NCBI GenBank assembly: GCA_949358305.1
Contig: OX442316.1
Span: forward strand, 868,001-932,000
Source of the DNA: Strigamia acuminata
Lineage: Eukaryota > Arthropoda > Chilopoda > Geophilomorpha > Linotaeniidae
Direction: 5' to 3'
DNA: 64,000 bases
The first letter of the stretch is position 1, and each line of letters begins with the position of its first letter. The position numbers and the translations under genes were made by a program. The notes under the pieces are model-generated. The model was not told the origin of the DNA. It did no database searches and was given only the letters and a program-made list of their open reading frames with translations. Of this stretch, positions 1-9,806 are shown piece by piece.

Positions 1-410
1 GTGTGACGACTGCAGAAAAGTCAACCGCACCTCTCGGATATAATTCACCTAAGCCTAACCATTACACACCTTTCAGAACTAGCCCAGGAACCACGAAAAT
101 CCAGACTAAGATGACATCTTTTACGTCCTAACAATAAGACCGTTACATATTCTTATTTGTTCGACTGAAAACCGCAAGTGATATTATTATAGGACTTTTG
201 CCGACCGATTGTATAGTTTAACTTGCAGAATTTCGACCATTTGTCGGTCTAGTATTTATATAAGTTCAAACCGGAATAAATTGTCATATGATTTGAGAAA
301 TCACAAGCCTCCGTATTTTACACTTTCACACAAGTTCTCGCTCTAATTTTCTAGCAATTGTATCTCGCAAAGTCAATCGTCACAAGTTTACTTCTTATTA
401 TTATTATTAT
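1..410. other. Unassigned left flank
   Basis: AT-rich sequence without a convincing coding frame or repeat. It ends in a short run of ATT triplets directly before the hairpin array. Confidence 0.5.
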
Positions 411-892
411 TTCCGTCGGAAAACTAAGCACTTTTTGGCTAGGCACCGATCACCGGCCGCATTCGATCGCAAGAACGCGGCTGGTGGTCAGCCAATTACC
501 GGTGCTTGGTTCTGACGGGATACTAAGCACTTTTGGCTGCATATGATCGCTCAAATGCGGCCATAAAGTGCGTAGTTTCCCGTCGAAACTAGGCACCGAT
601 CACCGGCCGCATTCGATCGCAAGAACGCGGCCGGTGGTCAGCCAATTACCGGTGCTTGGTTCTGACGGGATACTAAGCACTTTTTGGCTGCATATGATCG
701 CTCAAATGCGGCCATAAAGTGCGTAGTTTCTCGTCAAAACTAGGCACCGATCACCGGCCGCATTCGATTGCAAGAACGCGGCCGGTGGTCAACCATTTAC
801 CGGTGCTTGGTTCTGACGGGATACTAAGCACTTTTTGGCTGCATATGATCACTCAAATGCGGCCATAAAGTGCGTAGTTTCCCGTCGAAACT
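411..892. repeat. Tandem array of about 151-bp double-hairpin units (three units plus a partial one)
   Basis: Three nearly identical units start at 441, 591 and 742 (spacing 150-151 bp), preceded by a partial unit from about 411. Each unit holds two inverted repeats. The first has arms ACCGGCCGC/GCGGCCGGT enclosed by GCACCG/CGGTGC. The second is a longer imperfect stem built on ACTAAGCACTTT and AAAGTGCGTAGT. The array abuts the transposase upstream region at about 893. One and a third units occur in inverted orientation at 14,436-14,640, joined to the same transposase leader. This suggests the array belongs to the transposon end rather than to unrelated host DNA. Confidence 0.85.
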
Positions 893-894
893 AG

Positions 895-1348
895 GCAAAT
901 GGAATCGCCTCTTCAATGTTGAATGAAGTTAATAAAATTTATTTTTTTATAGTTTATTTATCTGCAAAATGGATGAAGATCGTAACGACTTAATAACAAC
1001 TTATTTCCAACTTGGATTAAGCTATAAAGAGATATTATGTTTTCTAGCTGAATTTCATAATGTAGTTATTAGTATGCGACATTTTAAAAGAATTTTGCAA
1101 AGCCTAAAATTGTATAGAAAAAAATTTTTTTCTGACATTATTGACGTTGCACTCTTCATTCAAAATGAAATTCAGAATTCCGGACAGTTGCATGGATATA
1201 GGTGTGTATTGTATTGGCTGTAATGAATTAAACATTATAATTACTAAAATAAACACAATTTATAGATGGATGCATCTGAAATGCGTTCAACAAGGATATG
1301 TTGTATCTCAAAATACAGTACGACTATTGCAGCATATTTTAGATCATC
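895..1348 (+). repeat. Left inverted arm of the HECT-carrying transposon
   Basis: About 450 bp that recurs in inverted, decayed form at 5322-5752. It spans the leader, transposase exon 1, intron 1 and part of exon 2. The leader part (895-980) recurs a third time, inverted and almost unchanged, at 14,344-14,436. Confidence 0.8.
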
Positions 1349-2321
1349 CAGGAGTAGAAGTTCGTCGTCGTCGTCGGTTGCGAAGGCGTCAATATTTTTC
1401 AAAAGGCCCAAATTTTCTATGTCATTTTGATGGTATTGTGGTTCCATTTTTTATACAATAACCAACAAATTGAAATTTTGATTAATTATAATTTTAAATG
1501 ACCTATCTTAGGGTACGACAAACTTAAACCATACGGCATCTGCATAAGTGGGTGTGTTGATGGTTTTTCCAGATGTATCATATGGCTAGAAGCACACTTC
1601 ACAAATAATAATCCCAGGGTTATTGGTGGTTATTTTATAAATGCAGTAAAAGAGATCAGTGCTTGTCCTTTTATGATACGAGCAGATAATGGAACGGAAA
1701 ATGGACACGTAGAAGCCTTTCAAAAGTTATTTCATTTAAATTCTGAAAGAAGTGCTTCTCCATTTATATATGGTAAAAGCACTTCTAATCAGAGAATTGA
1801 GTGCTTTTGGAGCATTTTAAGGAGAGAAAATGCTCAATTCTGAATGAATGCATTTCAGAAATTGAAGGATGATGGTTTTTTTTCTGGAAGCATTATTGAT
1901 AAAGAATTGATCCGATTTTGTTTCATGTCATTGGTCCAGGTAATGATATAAAAAAAAAACATTTAAAATACACTATTGAGAAATTATCATTTTTTAGACT
2001 GAGCTGAATGAAATCAAACGAATTTGGAATTGCCATAAAATAAGAAGATCAAAAAATGCAATTTCACCATCCGGGCGTCCTTTAGTGATGTACACAATGC
2101 CTCAAGTGTATAGTACCAAAGACTATAAACATGAAGTTGACTTTGATGCAGTTGATCTATGTTCAGAAGAATGCATTTTTCGAACTTTACCATGTAATGC
2201 TGATGTCTATGAGTTGGCTAATATTTTGATGGAGGAGCACAATTACAGCATACCAACTGATTGTGCTGAAGCAACTACATTATATCTTTTTTTAAGAAGG
2301 GCAATACTTTCACGAATATAA
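969..2321 (+). pseudogene. DD37E integrase-like transposase with one premature stop
   Basis: Four exons (969-1201, 1266-1432, 1512-1939, 1998-2321) joined at GT-AG introns of 58-79 bp give a 384-codon frame including the terminal stop. The order fits integrase-core transposases: an N-terminal helix-turn-helix-like region, an arginine-rich stretch (RRRRRLRRRQY), then a catalytic core. Likely catalytic residues are D133 (HFDGYDKLKPYG), D192 (RADNGTEN) and E230 (SNQRIECFW), giving a D-58-D-37-E spacing. A TGA at 1841-1843 (codon 244) interrupts the frame where I expect tryptophan, so the copy as read would end 13 residues after the catalytic glutamate. All splice sites and the rest of the frame look sound, so the break appears recent. 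It could also be a sequencing error or a read-through codon. Confidence 0.85.
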
Positions 2322-2491
2322 AACACTGGTTTTTAATTAGATAAAACAGACAAATTAATTTTTGAATTCAAATGTAGCTACCGATAGTGTATTTGCATCC
2401 TGAAATTTAATTTTTTTTAAATAATGTAATACAACAAAAATAATGAAATAAATCTTTATTTCTATAAACACACACCACTATGCAACAGACA

Positions 2492-5135
2492 TTATGCAAT
2501 ATCCATCAGGATCCATCCACGACTTAAAATTTTATTGAACTCACATTTCAAATCCTCAAAGTCTGTGTATGTGGATGGCAACTCTAACACTGGCCCGCAT
2601 GTGTGGGCAATTGGCCTTCTCATCTCCCCATCCAACAAATTAAAGACTACGCTAATTTCCTCTACACACAGCATGTTAGATGCAGTGAAGAACTGTACAA
2701 ATTTTTGCAACTTCTCGTCATCCAGCGTTTTTATGTATCGCTTTAGGTAGCCAAGTACATTTTTTTCTTGCTGAGTTTGTGGTGTTGAACTGAGTAGTTG
2801 CACCACTTTCCTACCAGTTGGTTTTTTTGCTTTGTACAGTTCCTCCACTGCTCTTACATCCACAAAATGTGCTTTTAATTCAGCACAGTTGTCACTCATT
2901 GCCTTTGCAATGTAACAGGGTTCCTGTATTAAAACTCTATGGGATATCTCGTGAATGATATCTCGTATGTTGCTTGCATTTGGCATCTTGTGACATTCGT
3001 AGTCACTTAGAAGATCAGTCAAATCGTCCTCTTCCTCTTCAGTTAAATTTTGCTGGTCCCAGGCCAGAGCTTTTTTAACTACATCACCAGCTTTGCTTTT
3101 TCCAATGAAATTTAGAAAGCATTCTAATAAGCATTCCTGGGTTAGATATTCCTCACCAAATAGAATGCTTACCAGAAAAGCTGGTGACAGTTTTAAAGGA
3201 AAAAAACCCAAATCCAAAAACCCTTTGGTTAAAATTTTGCCAACTGCACACCAATCGTCTAAAAAATAGCCCGTTCTCAGGGTTGGTATCTTCTCATCTT
3301 CCCCTTTTGCATTAGCTTCAAACATCTCCTCCCAAAAGCAACAATACACTTCTCTTGAAAGTCCCTTGCGATCAACACCCAACTCATCAGTTAGCATTAT
3401 CTCAATAGGTTGAGTAACAATCTTTGGATCCTTAAAAAGGGTCAGCATACCACTACACAGTTGGTTGCGGTTTAATTTTACTGCAATAATGGGTGGTGGC
3501 AATATTGGTGCAAAAACATCTGGTAAGACTGCGTCATCCTCGGCCAAGTGAGCGTTATCTTCTTCAGTTCCTGCATGGACTGTGAAAATCTGTAGACAAT
3601 AATGTAATATTAGTATATGAACTTTCAAAATGCATATTTTTTATTGTATTTACTTCTTCCACATTCAGCATAATGTTCCTAGTTATTCCAAGTGATCCAA
3701 TTGTCTCATCAATCATTATTCCTGAATTGCTGATTCTAGCATTTGGCAATTGAATTTCGAATAGATATGTAATTCCTAAAGATTCAATCACAAAATTGAT
3801 CAAATCCTAAACATAAAAATATTTATATTTAAATTCTAAATGGCAAGGCAGTATTTAATAAATTACATTTGCAGTGTCAGCAACATTGAACATTCTTCCA
3901 AATAGTCGACCATCGGAAAGACAAAATCGGACGAGAATTTCTTCTGATGGTTCGTTTTGCAGTAGTGTTGTTTCATCCTAGCAAATAAATATGAAATTAA
4001 GGTTTATAAATAAATTTATGGAATAGTTGTTAGTTACAATTTCAGTCTGCAATCTTTCTGAAACATTTCCGTCTGAATTTGACATCTGAAAGGAGAAGAA
4101 GTAAGAGTTTAATATTATATATGGAAGAACAATAATTATTAACTTACAGTGAAATCAGCTCTTAAACTGGCTGAATACTCTTCGTTCTGTACACAACGTA
4201 AACATTCATCTCCTACTTTGAATGTTGTGAAACATACTTCACAGATCTATAATTAACATTTAGTTAAGAATTTGAGTTATTGCTTATAATTAAAATGTAA
4301 ACAAACCTCTCTTTCATCACTTGCAGACAGCTCATGTGTTGATTCCAAAACTGTTTCTTCAATAATTGACTGTTGTGTAACTGCATTAGCCTTATCCCGA
4401 TCCAGTTTTGTCAAAAAATTAAATCGTAACACTGTTGTTGCAATTTTGTCATACATTTCTCCAATTGTCAACTCCATACAATTTTCACCACCTCGCACTT
4501 CCAGTTCAACACACACTTCCTCCAAGTGCAGCTTCTTTTCTCGACAGTAGGAGTTGGGAAAGTACAGTTCAGAACACTTCTTTATGATGTCATCCTTGGT
4601 CTGTTTTTTTCCCATTTGAACAGAAAACACTCCACCTCCTTTATCTTTACGAACGTAGATGAACTCATTTTTTTCCACAGCGAAATGCTTCCAACCAAGC
4701 TCGATTTTCCGGGTTTTCTTGACTGCATGTTTATTTCCGCCACTATGTTGCGGTGGCTTCCTTGATGATTTCTGTTGATTTTCTTCTTCTTCTTCGCTGT
4801 TGCTATCTGCTCTTTTCCTTTTACCCAATTTCTTTTTTAATTTTTCAAAAAGTTCATTCTTCTTTGAATTAGAATTTGAACTTTTGTGGATTGCTTTGCA
4901 GAAATTTTGCACAACAATTCGCTGCCCTGGAAACGACAAATAACGAGCTAATTGTTCCTCAGTCATAACACTAATAACAGTGCTATCAATCTAAAAATAA
5001 AAAATAAAATGTTACAGTTGACAATGATTATTTCTATAACTGCTAATAAAGACGAACCTTATCGTCTTCCATTGTCGCAATTTCTGATTCTGCCACATGG
5101 TTTTTCAGTAAGAACGCCTTTAAATTGTCTTCCAT
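2492..5135 (-). CDS. UBX-like plus HECT-domain ubiquitin ligase carried by the transposon
   Basis: Seven exons on the minus strand (5135-5058, 4990-4307, 4246-4148, 4085-4038, 3977-3867, 3806-3654, 3589-2492) join at GT-AG introns into an unbroken 756-residue frame. Residues about 27-110 hold a possible SAM-like start followed by a Lys/Glu-rich linker. Residues 255-272 carry a CEVC...CLRC four-cysteine motif. Residues about 313-391 resemble a UBX/ubiquitin-like fold (LSDGRLFGRMFNVADT). The C-terminal 330 residues match HECT-like domains, with the presumed thioester cysteine C722 in AHTCGPVLELP and the acidic ending WILMDIA. HECT ligases take ubiquitin from an E2 onto this cysteine and pass it to a substrate; the substrate here is unknown. 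The start ATG lies 187 bp inside the right arm. Intactness beside a broken transposase suggests younger decay of the transposase, or selection on this gene. Confidence 0.85.
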
Positions 5136-5321
5136 GCTTGATAAAAAATAAATTATGATACATTTAATAACTTCACTTATTTAACTTATTTAACTTATTT
5201 AATAACTTGAGAATGCGTTATTTTACATGAAAAACAAAACCAAAACTGCTATTTTCCTCAACTCCACTTGAAAGCTTTGCAATTTTTTTAAAAATAAAAT
5301 TTGCAAAATAGTGATCTAAAA

Positions 5322-5752
5322 TGTGCTGCAATAGTCGTACTGTAATTTGAGATACAACATATCCTTGTTTAACGCATTTCAGATGCATCCATCTATAATT
5401 TGTCCGGAATTCTGAATTTCATTTTGAATGAAGAATTCACTCTCAATAATGGCAGAAAAATAATTTTTTCTAAACAAATTCAGGTTTTGCAAAATTCATT
5501 TACAATGTCGCATACTAATAAGTTGATTGTATTATGAAATTTAGCTAGGAAACAAAATGTCGCATACTAATAATCATATTAGAAATTCAGCTAGAAAACA
5601 TAATATCTCTTTATAGCTTAATCCAAGTTGGAAATAAGTTGTTATTAAGTTATATTAAGTTATATTATTCATCCATTTTGCAGATAAATAAACCATTAAA
5701 AAATTAATTTCATTAATTTTATTCAAGCTTGAAGAGGCGCTTCCATTTGTTT
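5322..5752 (-). repeat. Right inverted arm: decayed copy of transposase leader and exons 1-2
   Basis: Read on the minus strand, this repeats the left arm from the CAAATGGAA end through the ATG and exon 1 into exon 2 (to the position matching about 1348). It lacks the end of exon 1 and most of intron 1 (about 1182-1250 of the left arm), holds a short internal duplication around 5505-5590, and has many substitutions. It cannot encode the transposase but lies directly upstream of the HECT gene. Confidence 0.8.
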
Positions 5753-6407
5753 TGTCAAATGTTCCCTTCACACCACTTGTATAGATAGATTGAAATAAAT
5801 ATTGTTTTAATTTTAAACATGTTCAAACCTCAAATCGCGCACAATTCATTCTGAACAAAATGTCAACAATTTAAACTTTAAAGTCAAGCATAAGTATAAT
5901 TGTGAAAAGTTGGAATATTTTTACAAATAAAATCTAGTAATGTTGCGATTGTTTTTTTTACAAATTGTGCATTTTCAAAATATTTGTCGGATCGTGCGGC
6001 ACAGGAAAGCGCGGATGAGGCCCATTTTTCTGACTTCTATTTAATAATTGATTTAATTCAAATTACATCGGTGTTTACACTCATTCAAATTGAGTGCGGT
6101 TTTCCAACTCCTCTATTTTCTCTTGGCATTCCTGCCCAGCTCCGACGGCAATCGAGAACCCCATGCGCCGACGCTGAGGCCATATTAGCAACAGGTTTTG
6201 TCTTGTTTTCGCAACTAAAATCCCTCGATTTATTCAGTCATGTTGGCACAAGTTTGATTTAATCAGAAGAAAATAAATAAACAGTAAACGGCTTTTGCAG
6301 GCGCAATCCGCGTCTAAAAATTATATCGCCGACACTGAGGCCATCATGAAAAGTTATATTATCATTATGAAAAGTTATATTTTAAAGTCTAAAAATATAT
6401 TTTTTTG
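5753..6407. other. Unassigned DNA with a short internal repeat
   Basis: No convincing gene. The motif GCCGAC[G/A]CTGAGGCCAT occurs at about 6158-6181 and again at 6329-6345, which hints at a decayed repeat. Confidence 0.4.
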
Positions 6408-6588
6408 TTCCAAGCCGGCCTCGCAATCAAACCGTATCAAACATTTTATGCATAGCAAAAGATTGTGGTCACAAAGTCATTACCTTAAAAAGAATTGAAA
6501 TGCGCGAGTTGCTTCTAATGAAATCTTCTTACTATTCCACGGCTTAGTACAGAAATAAATAGTCTTTTGGACAGAATGACTATTGCTG

Positions 6589-6589
<1 letters not shown>

Positions 6590-6642
<53 letters not shown>

Positions 6643-6788
6643 TTATATATATATAAATAATTTTTTTTTTTTTTTATTTATTTTTTTTTTTTATAATATT
6701 TTTTTTTTTTTTTTTTTTTAAGGAATTTAAGTGAAGTCACAAAAAAAAAATAAATAAAAAAAAAAATAAATTATTTATATATATATAA

Positions 6789-6842
<54 letters not shown>

Positions 6843-6883
6843 TTTATTTTTTTTTTATTTATTTTTTTTTTTTATAATATTTT

Positions 6884-6923
<40 letters not shown>

Positions 6924-6925
6924 CA
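6590..6925. repeat. AT microsatellite with poly-T/poly-A blocks
   Basis: Long (AT)n runs alternate with ATTT and poly-T/poly-A stretches, and the two halves are partly inverted copies of each other around 6720-6750. Pure low complexity, able to fold back on itself. Confidence 0.9.
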
Positions 6926-7070
6926 AATTCATTAAAAATCACTTTGAAAATATATCTGTCAACACCGCTAACCCAATGGGCAGAACTGCGATGCTATTAA
7001 CATCAAATAATTGGTCAACGCATATAACAAGTAAGAATTGGATTGATCCCAAAAATCACGTGAAAATTGA

Positions 7071-7145
7071 TTAAAAAATGTGGGTGAAAGGTGCCCCGAA
7101 AAAACCTCAAGCCCCGGGCCCCCGAAAAGCTAGATCCGCCCCTGT
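7071..7145. repeat. GC-rich transposon-like fragment
   Basis: A short GC-rich stretch (GCCCCGGGCCCCCGAAAAGC followed by TAGATCCGCCCCTG) in AT-rich DNA. This type of end is common to dispersed repeats in animal genomes. No second end was found. Confidence 0.35.
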
Positions 7146-7299
7146 GTGGGTGATTAGAAAATTTGCTGATGCAATGAAAAATTAATCTGGAAATTGATCA
7201 AATTAATCGATTTATTGATTTTTTAAATTTTTACTCGATTAATTTGATGTTTTGTGTGGCGAGTTTGTCGAATAATATCTCGGCGACATCGCTTTGCAT

Positions 7300-7640
7300 T
7301 AAATATCCACGGAAATCAATAAAAATCCACAGAAAATCAGTATGAATCCACTGCAAATCAGTATGAATCCACTGCAAATCAGTATGAATCCACTGAAAAT
7401 CAGTATAAATCCACTGAAGATCTGTATAAATTCCCTGAAAATCAGGAATACTGTATTTCAATGAAATCAGTAGTGAAAATCAAGAATATTTCAATGAAAT
7501 CAATGAAAATTATTAATATATCAATGAAATCACTATAAATCGGAAATATTTCAAATGAAATCAGAGAAAAAAAGGAATAATTAAATGAAATCAGTAAAAT
7601 TAATCTTTGCAGTGTCAATATGAAATCAGTGAAAATCGTT
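7300..7640. repeat. Degenerate 21-bp satellite
   Basis: Tandem units of the form AATCCACTGCAAATCAGTATG repeat about six times at 7320-7440 and decay into AATCAGTGAAAAT-like units to about 7640. Translation in one minus frame gives repeating WIHTDLQ, which is an effect of the 21-bp (7-codon) period and not evidence for a gene. Confidence 0.8.
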
Positions 7641-8527
7641 TGCAATCGAATGCGGCCGTGATCGAGTCACTCCAGAGGTAGGGGAGGTCACTGCACATGT
7701 GACCACAAATTAGTTTAGGTGTGGAGAAGAAATAAACAAGTGAATAAGCATTAATATGCGACTTCGTAACAAGCGACAATGTGATTTGATAGGTGAATGT
7801 GATCAAAATAACATGTTGAGCCAACACAAGTGTGTGACATTTAAGAGATAAACATATTTATTAAGAACTAATTAATAATCTAATAACCATATCCAATATA
7901 TATATAACAAGAATCACAATTCACAAGGTACTGTGATGCGCGTTTACAAAGCCTCCAATAAGGGGTTGAGATTTCTAAATTCAAATAGAATTCAAGAAAA
8001 TACACGATTCTGAGTTAATATTTTCAGACGTCTCACTAATGTAACAACTCGAAGCTATTCAACAGGGCAAGAAACAATACAATAAATTTCTTACCGTCAA
8101 CAGAGAGTTCGAATCGAGTTTTTCAGTGGTCGTCCTAAATTTGCGTTCAGTTTGCGAAGGAGTGGATCTTTGGGTGCACGGTGGTACGCAGAAGATACTT
8201 CGAAAAGTGAGGAGAATCGGAAAATTTGGGTCTTTATAACCTTTGAGTTACACAAAGGAAAGGGGTATTTTCGTAGATCTAAATTATGTTAATTGAAATA
8301 ATTGCCTGTCTGGCGACATTGGGTCGGCAAAGGGAAAGTTTGCATAAAGGACAGGAAACTTTGAAACAATAGGGATTAGACTTGGCACATAGGTGCTACA
8401 TTTTTTGAGTTAGGACTAAAAGGCAAGAAATTCTTTTTAAAGTAATGAATGACTTTGTGACAACTACCTTTTGCTTTGCAAAAAATGTTTGATACGGTTT
8501 GATGGCGAGGCCGGCTTGGAAGGCTTC

Positions 8528-9473
8528 AGGAACAAGTGGAAAGACCATGTGTGGGGCCCATTTAACATAAAATTAGGAGAGAAAGTAACAGGTTTAATAA
8601 CGACAAATTTTTTTTAAGCAATTATAAACATTTTCATGCTAAATGTTTTTTTCATTCTTATACAGTCACATCTTATTATTTCATTCGGTTTTGTTCCAAT
8701 CAATAAATAAATAAATATCCATAATTAAAGAAAAAAAAATTCAATATTATATTTATTCGCATTAAATTACAATTTGTATGCAAATTAAACATTTTTGCTA
8801 GATGAGCAAAAAGACACACAGATGTGCGATCATATACTATTCGCTATGGCGTATTGGCGAAGGAAATGCGTCTATGGCCCCTGGCCCGTATGCAGTTCAA
8901 TTCGTTTTGTAAATTATCAAATCGTTGCTCCAATCGCGTGTTATTATTCAATAACTTTTGAGGCGCACCTCGCTCAGAATTGAATTCATCGAGCAACATC
9001 TTGCTTTCATCGTCAACTTTTTTCCTAGTAAATTCTGAAATGAAATAATAAACATTAATTTCAATTACTTTTATTGATTCTAAATATAATATAATAATAT
9101 AATCGGTGACGTCATTTCCGGACCGAATGTTAGCCATGAAATCACCGTGCAAGTATCGAAAATTGACATAAAACAAATTAAGTTTTCACGAAAATAATAT
9201 TTATTTTTATTTTTTGAAACATCAGTTGGCTTCACTGCAATGCGCGTTGGAGTTTTATTCGTTTTATTCCATTTAGTCTAAATGATTTAGACATACTGTA
9301 TAATATAATAATTCAGCTTTGTTTAAATGAAGTTTTTTATTTCGTAATTAAGAATTTTTAAAATATTGTATATGATGAATGTAAAGAAAGAAATGACAAA
9401 TTTAATAAAACACTTTGAAAAGTAAATGGGAACTTGGAATTCCCGCGTGGAACAATTAGATTTGAAAACTGTC
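8528..9473. other. Unassigned DNA with one weak minus-strand exon-like stretch
   Basis: Mostly AT-rich. On the minus strand, about 9035-8844 reads as a short charged, coiled-coil-like peptide (KVDDESKMLLDEF...) preceded by a TTTCAG acceptor-like site and closed by a stop. No partner exon or family was recognised; it may be the remnant of a transposon gene. Confidence 0.3.
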
Positions 9474-9478
9474 AAAAT

Positions 9479-9686
9479 TGTAGGTTCCACTAAGGTTCCT
9501 TGAAGATTTCGAATGTCCAAGATGAGTTGAAATCAGCACACAAAAACGGATGAAACATAAACACGTCTTTACTTTGCGAAAGTTTTAACAACAATTCAAT
9601 TGCACGTGCATTACGTGCGTGCAACGTTCACACATTTGATAACGTTAAAACTATTGACAATTTGTAACAATAGATTAAATCTAACA
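9479..9686 (-). repeat. Copia 3' LTR
   Basis: 208 bp, TGTAGGTTCC at its left and AATCTAACA at its right as written on the plus strand. Identical to the copy at 14,035-14,242. Confidence 0.97.
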
Positions 9687-9696
9687 AACCCTCCTT
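9687..9696 (-). other. Polypurine tract
   Basis: Minus-strand AAGGAGGGTT lies directly against the 3' LTR, the expected place for the primer of plus-strand DNA synthesis. Confidence 0.8.
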
Positions 9697-9806
9697 ACAA
9701 ATTTTTATAAGTTTTAAAATGAATTAAGAAAAACTAAAACTAACATTCAATGAAATTCGAAAACAAAAACAAAAAACATGAATAAAATATTATTTCGAAT
9801 TTAAAA

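Larger units (their letters stand above)
895..5752. mobile_element. DNA transposon with integrase-like transposase and HECT/UBX cargo gene
   Basis: The segment is bounded by inverted arms (about 895-1348 and 5322-5752), both beginning at a CAAATGGAA-type end. Inside are two convergent spliced genes: the transposase (plus, 969-2321) and the HECT-domain gene (minus, 5135-2492), separated at their 3' ends by 170 bp. Both genes read inward from an arm, so each arm may supply a promoter. I do not see a clear target-site duplication. The transposase resembles a family of integrase-core proteins I recall from many invertebrate and fish genomes, but I cannot name the superfamily with confidence. The 151-bp hairpin array outside the left arm may be the true terminal part, because array and leader are also joined at 14.3-14.6 kb. 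Confidence 0.7.
6408..8527. mobile_element. Non-coding element with about 90-bp terminal inverted repeats
   Basis: The sequence at 6408-6497 (from TTCCAAGCCGGCCTCG) returns inverted at 8437-8527 with few mismatches. The 2.1 kb between holds AT microsatellite, a 21-bp satellite and unassigned sequence, but no transposase. It may be a non-autonomous transposon or two facing copies of one repeat. Confidence 0.55.

Noticed and set aside
7231-7461. Repeating WIHTDLQ protein
   Set aside because: Produced by a 21-bp satellite with a period divisible by three; no other coding sign.
9180-9310. Possible tRNA or small RNA gene in gaps
   Set aside because: I looked for tRNA T-loop words (GGTTCGA) across gaps; the few hits (about 8,108 and 55,195) lack a complementary acceptor stem.
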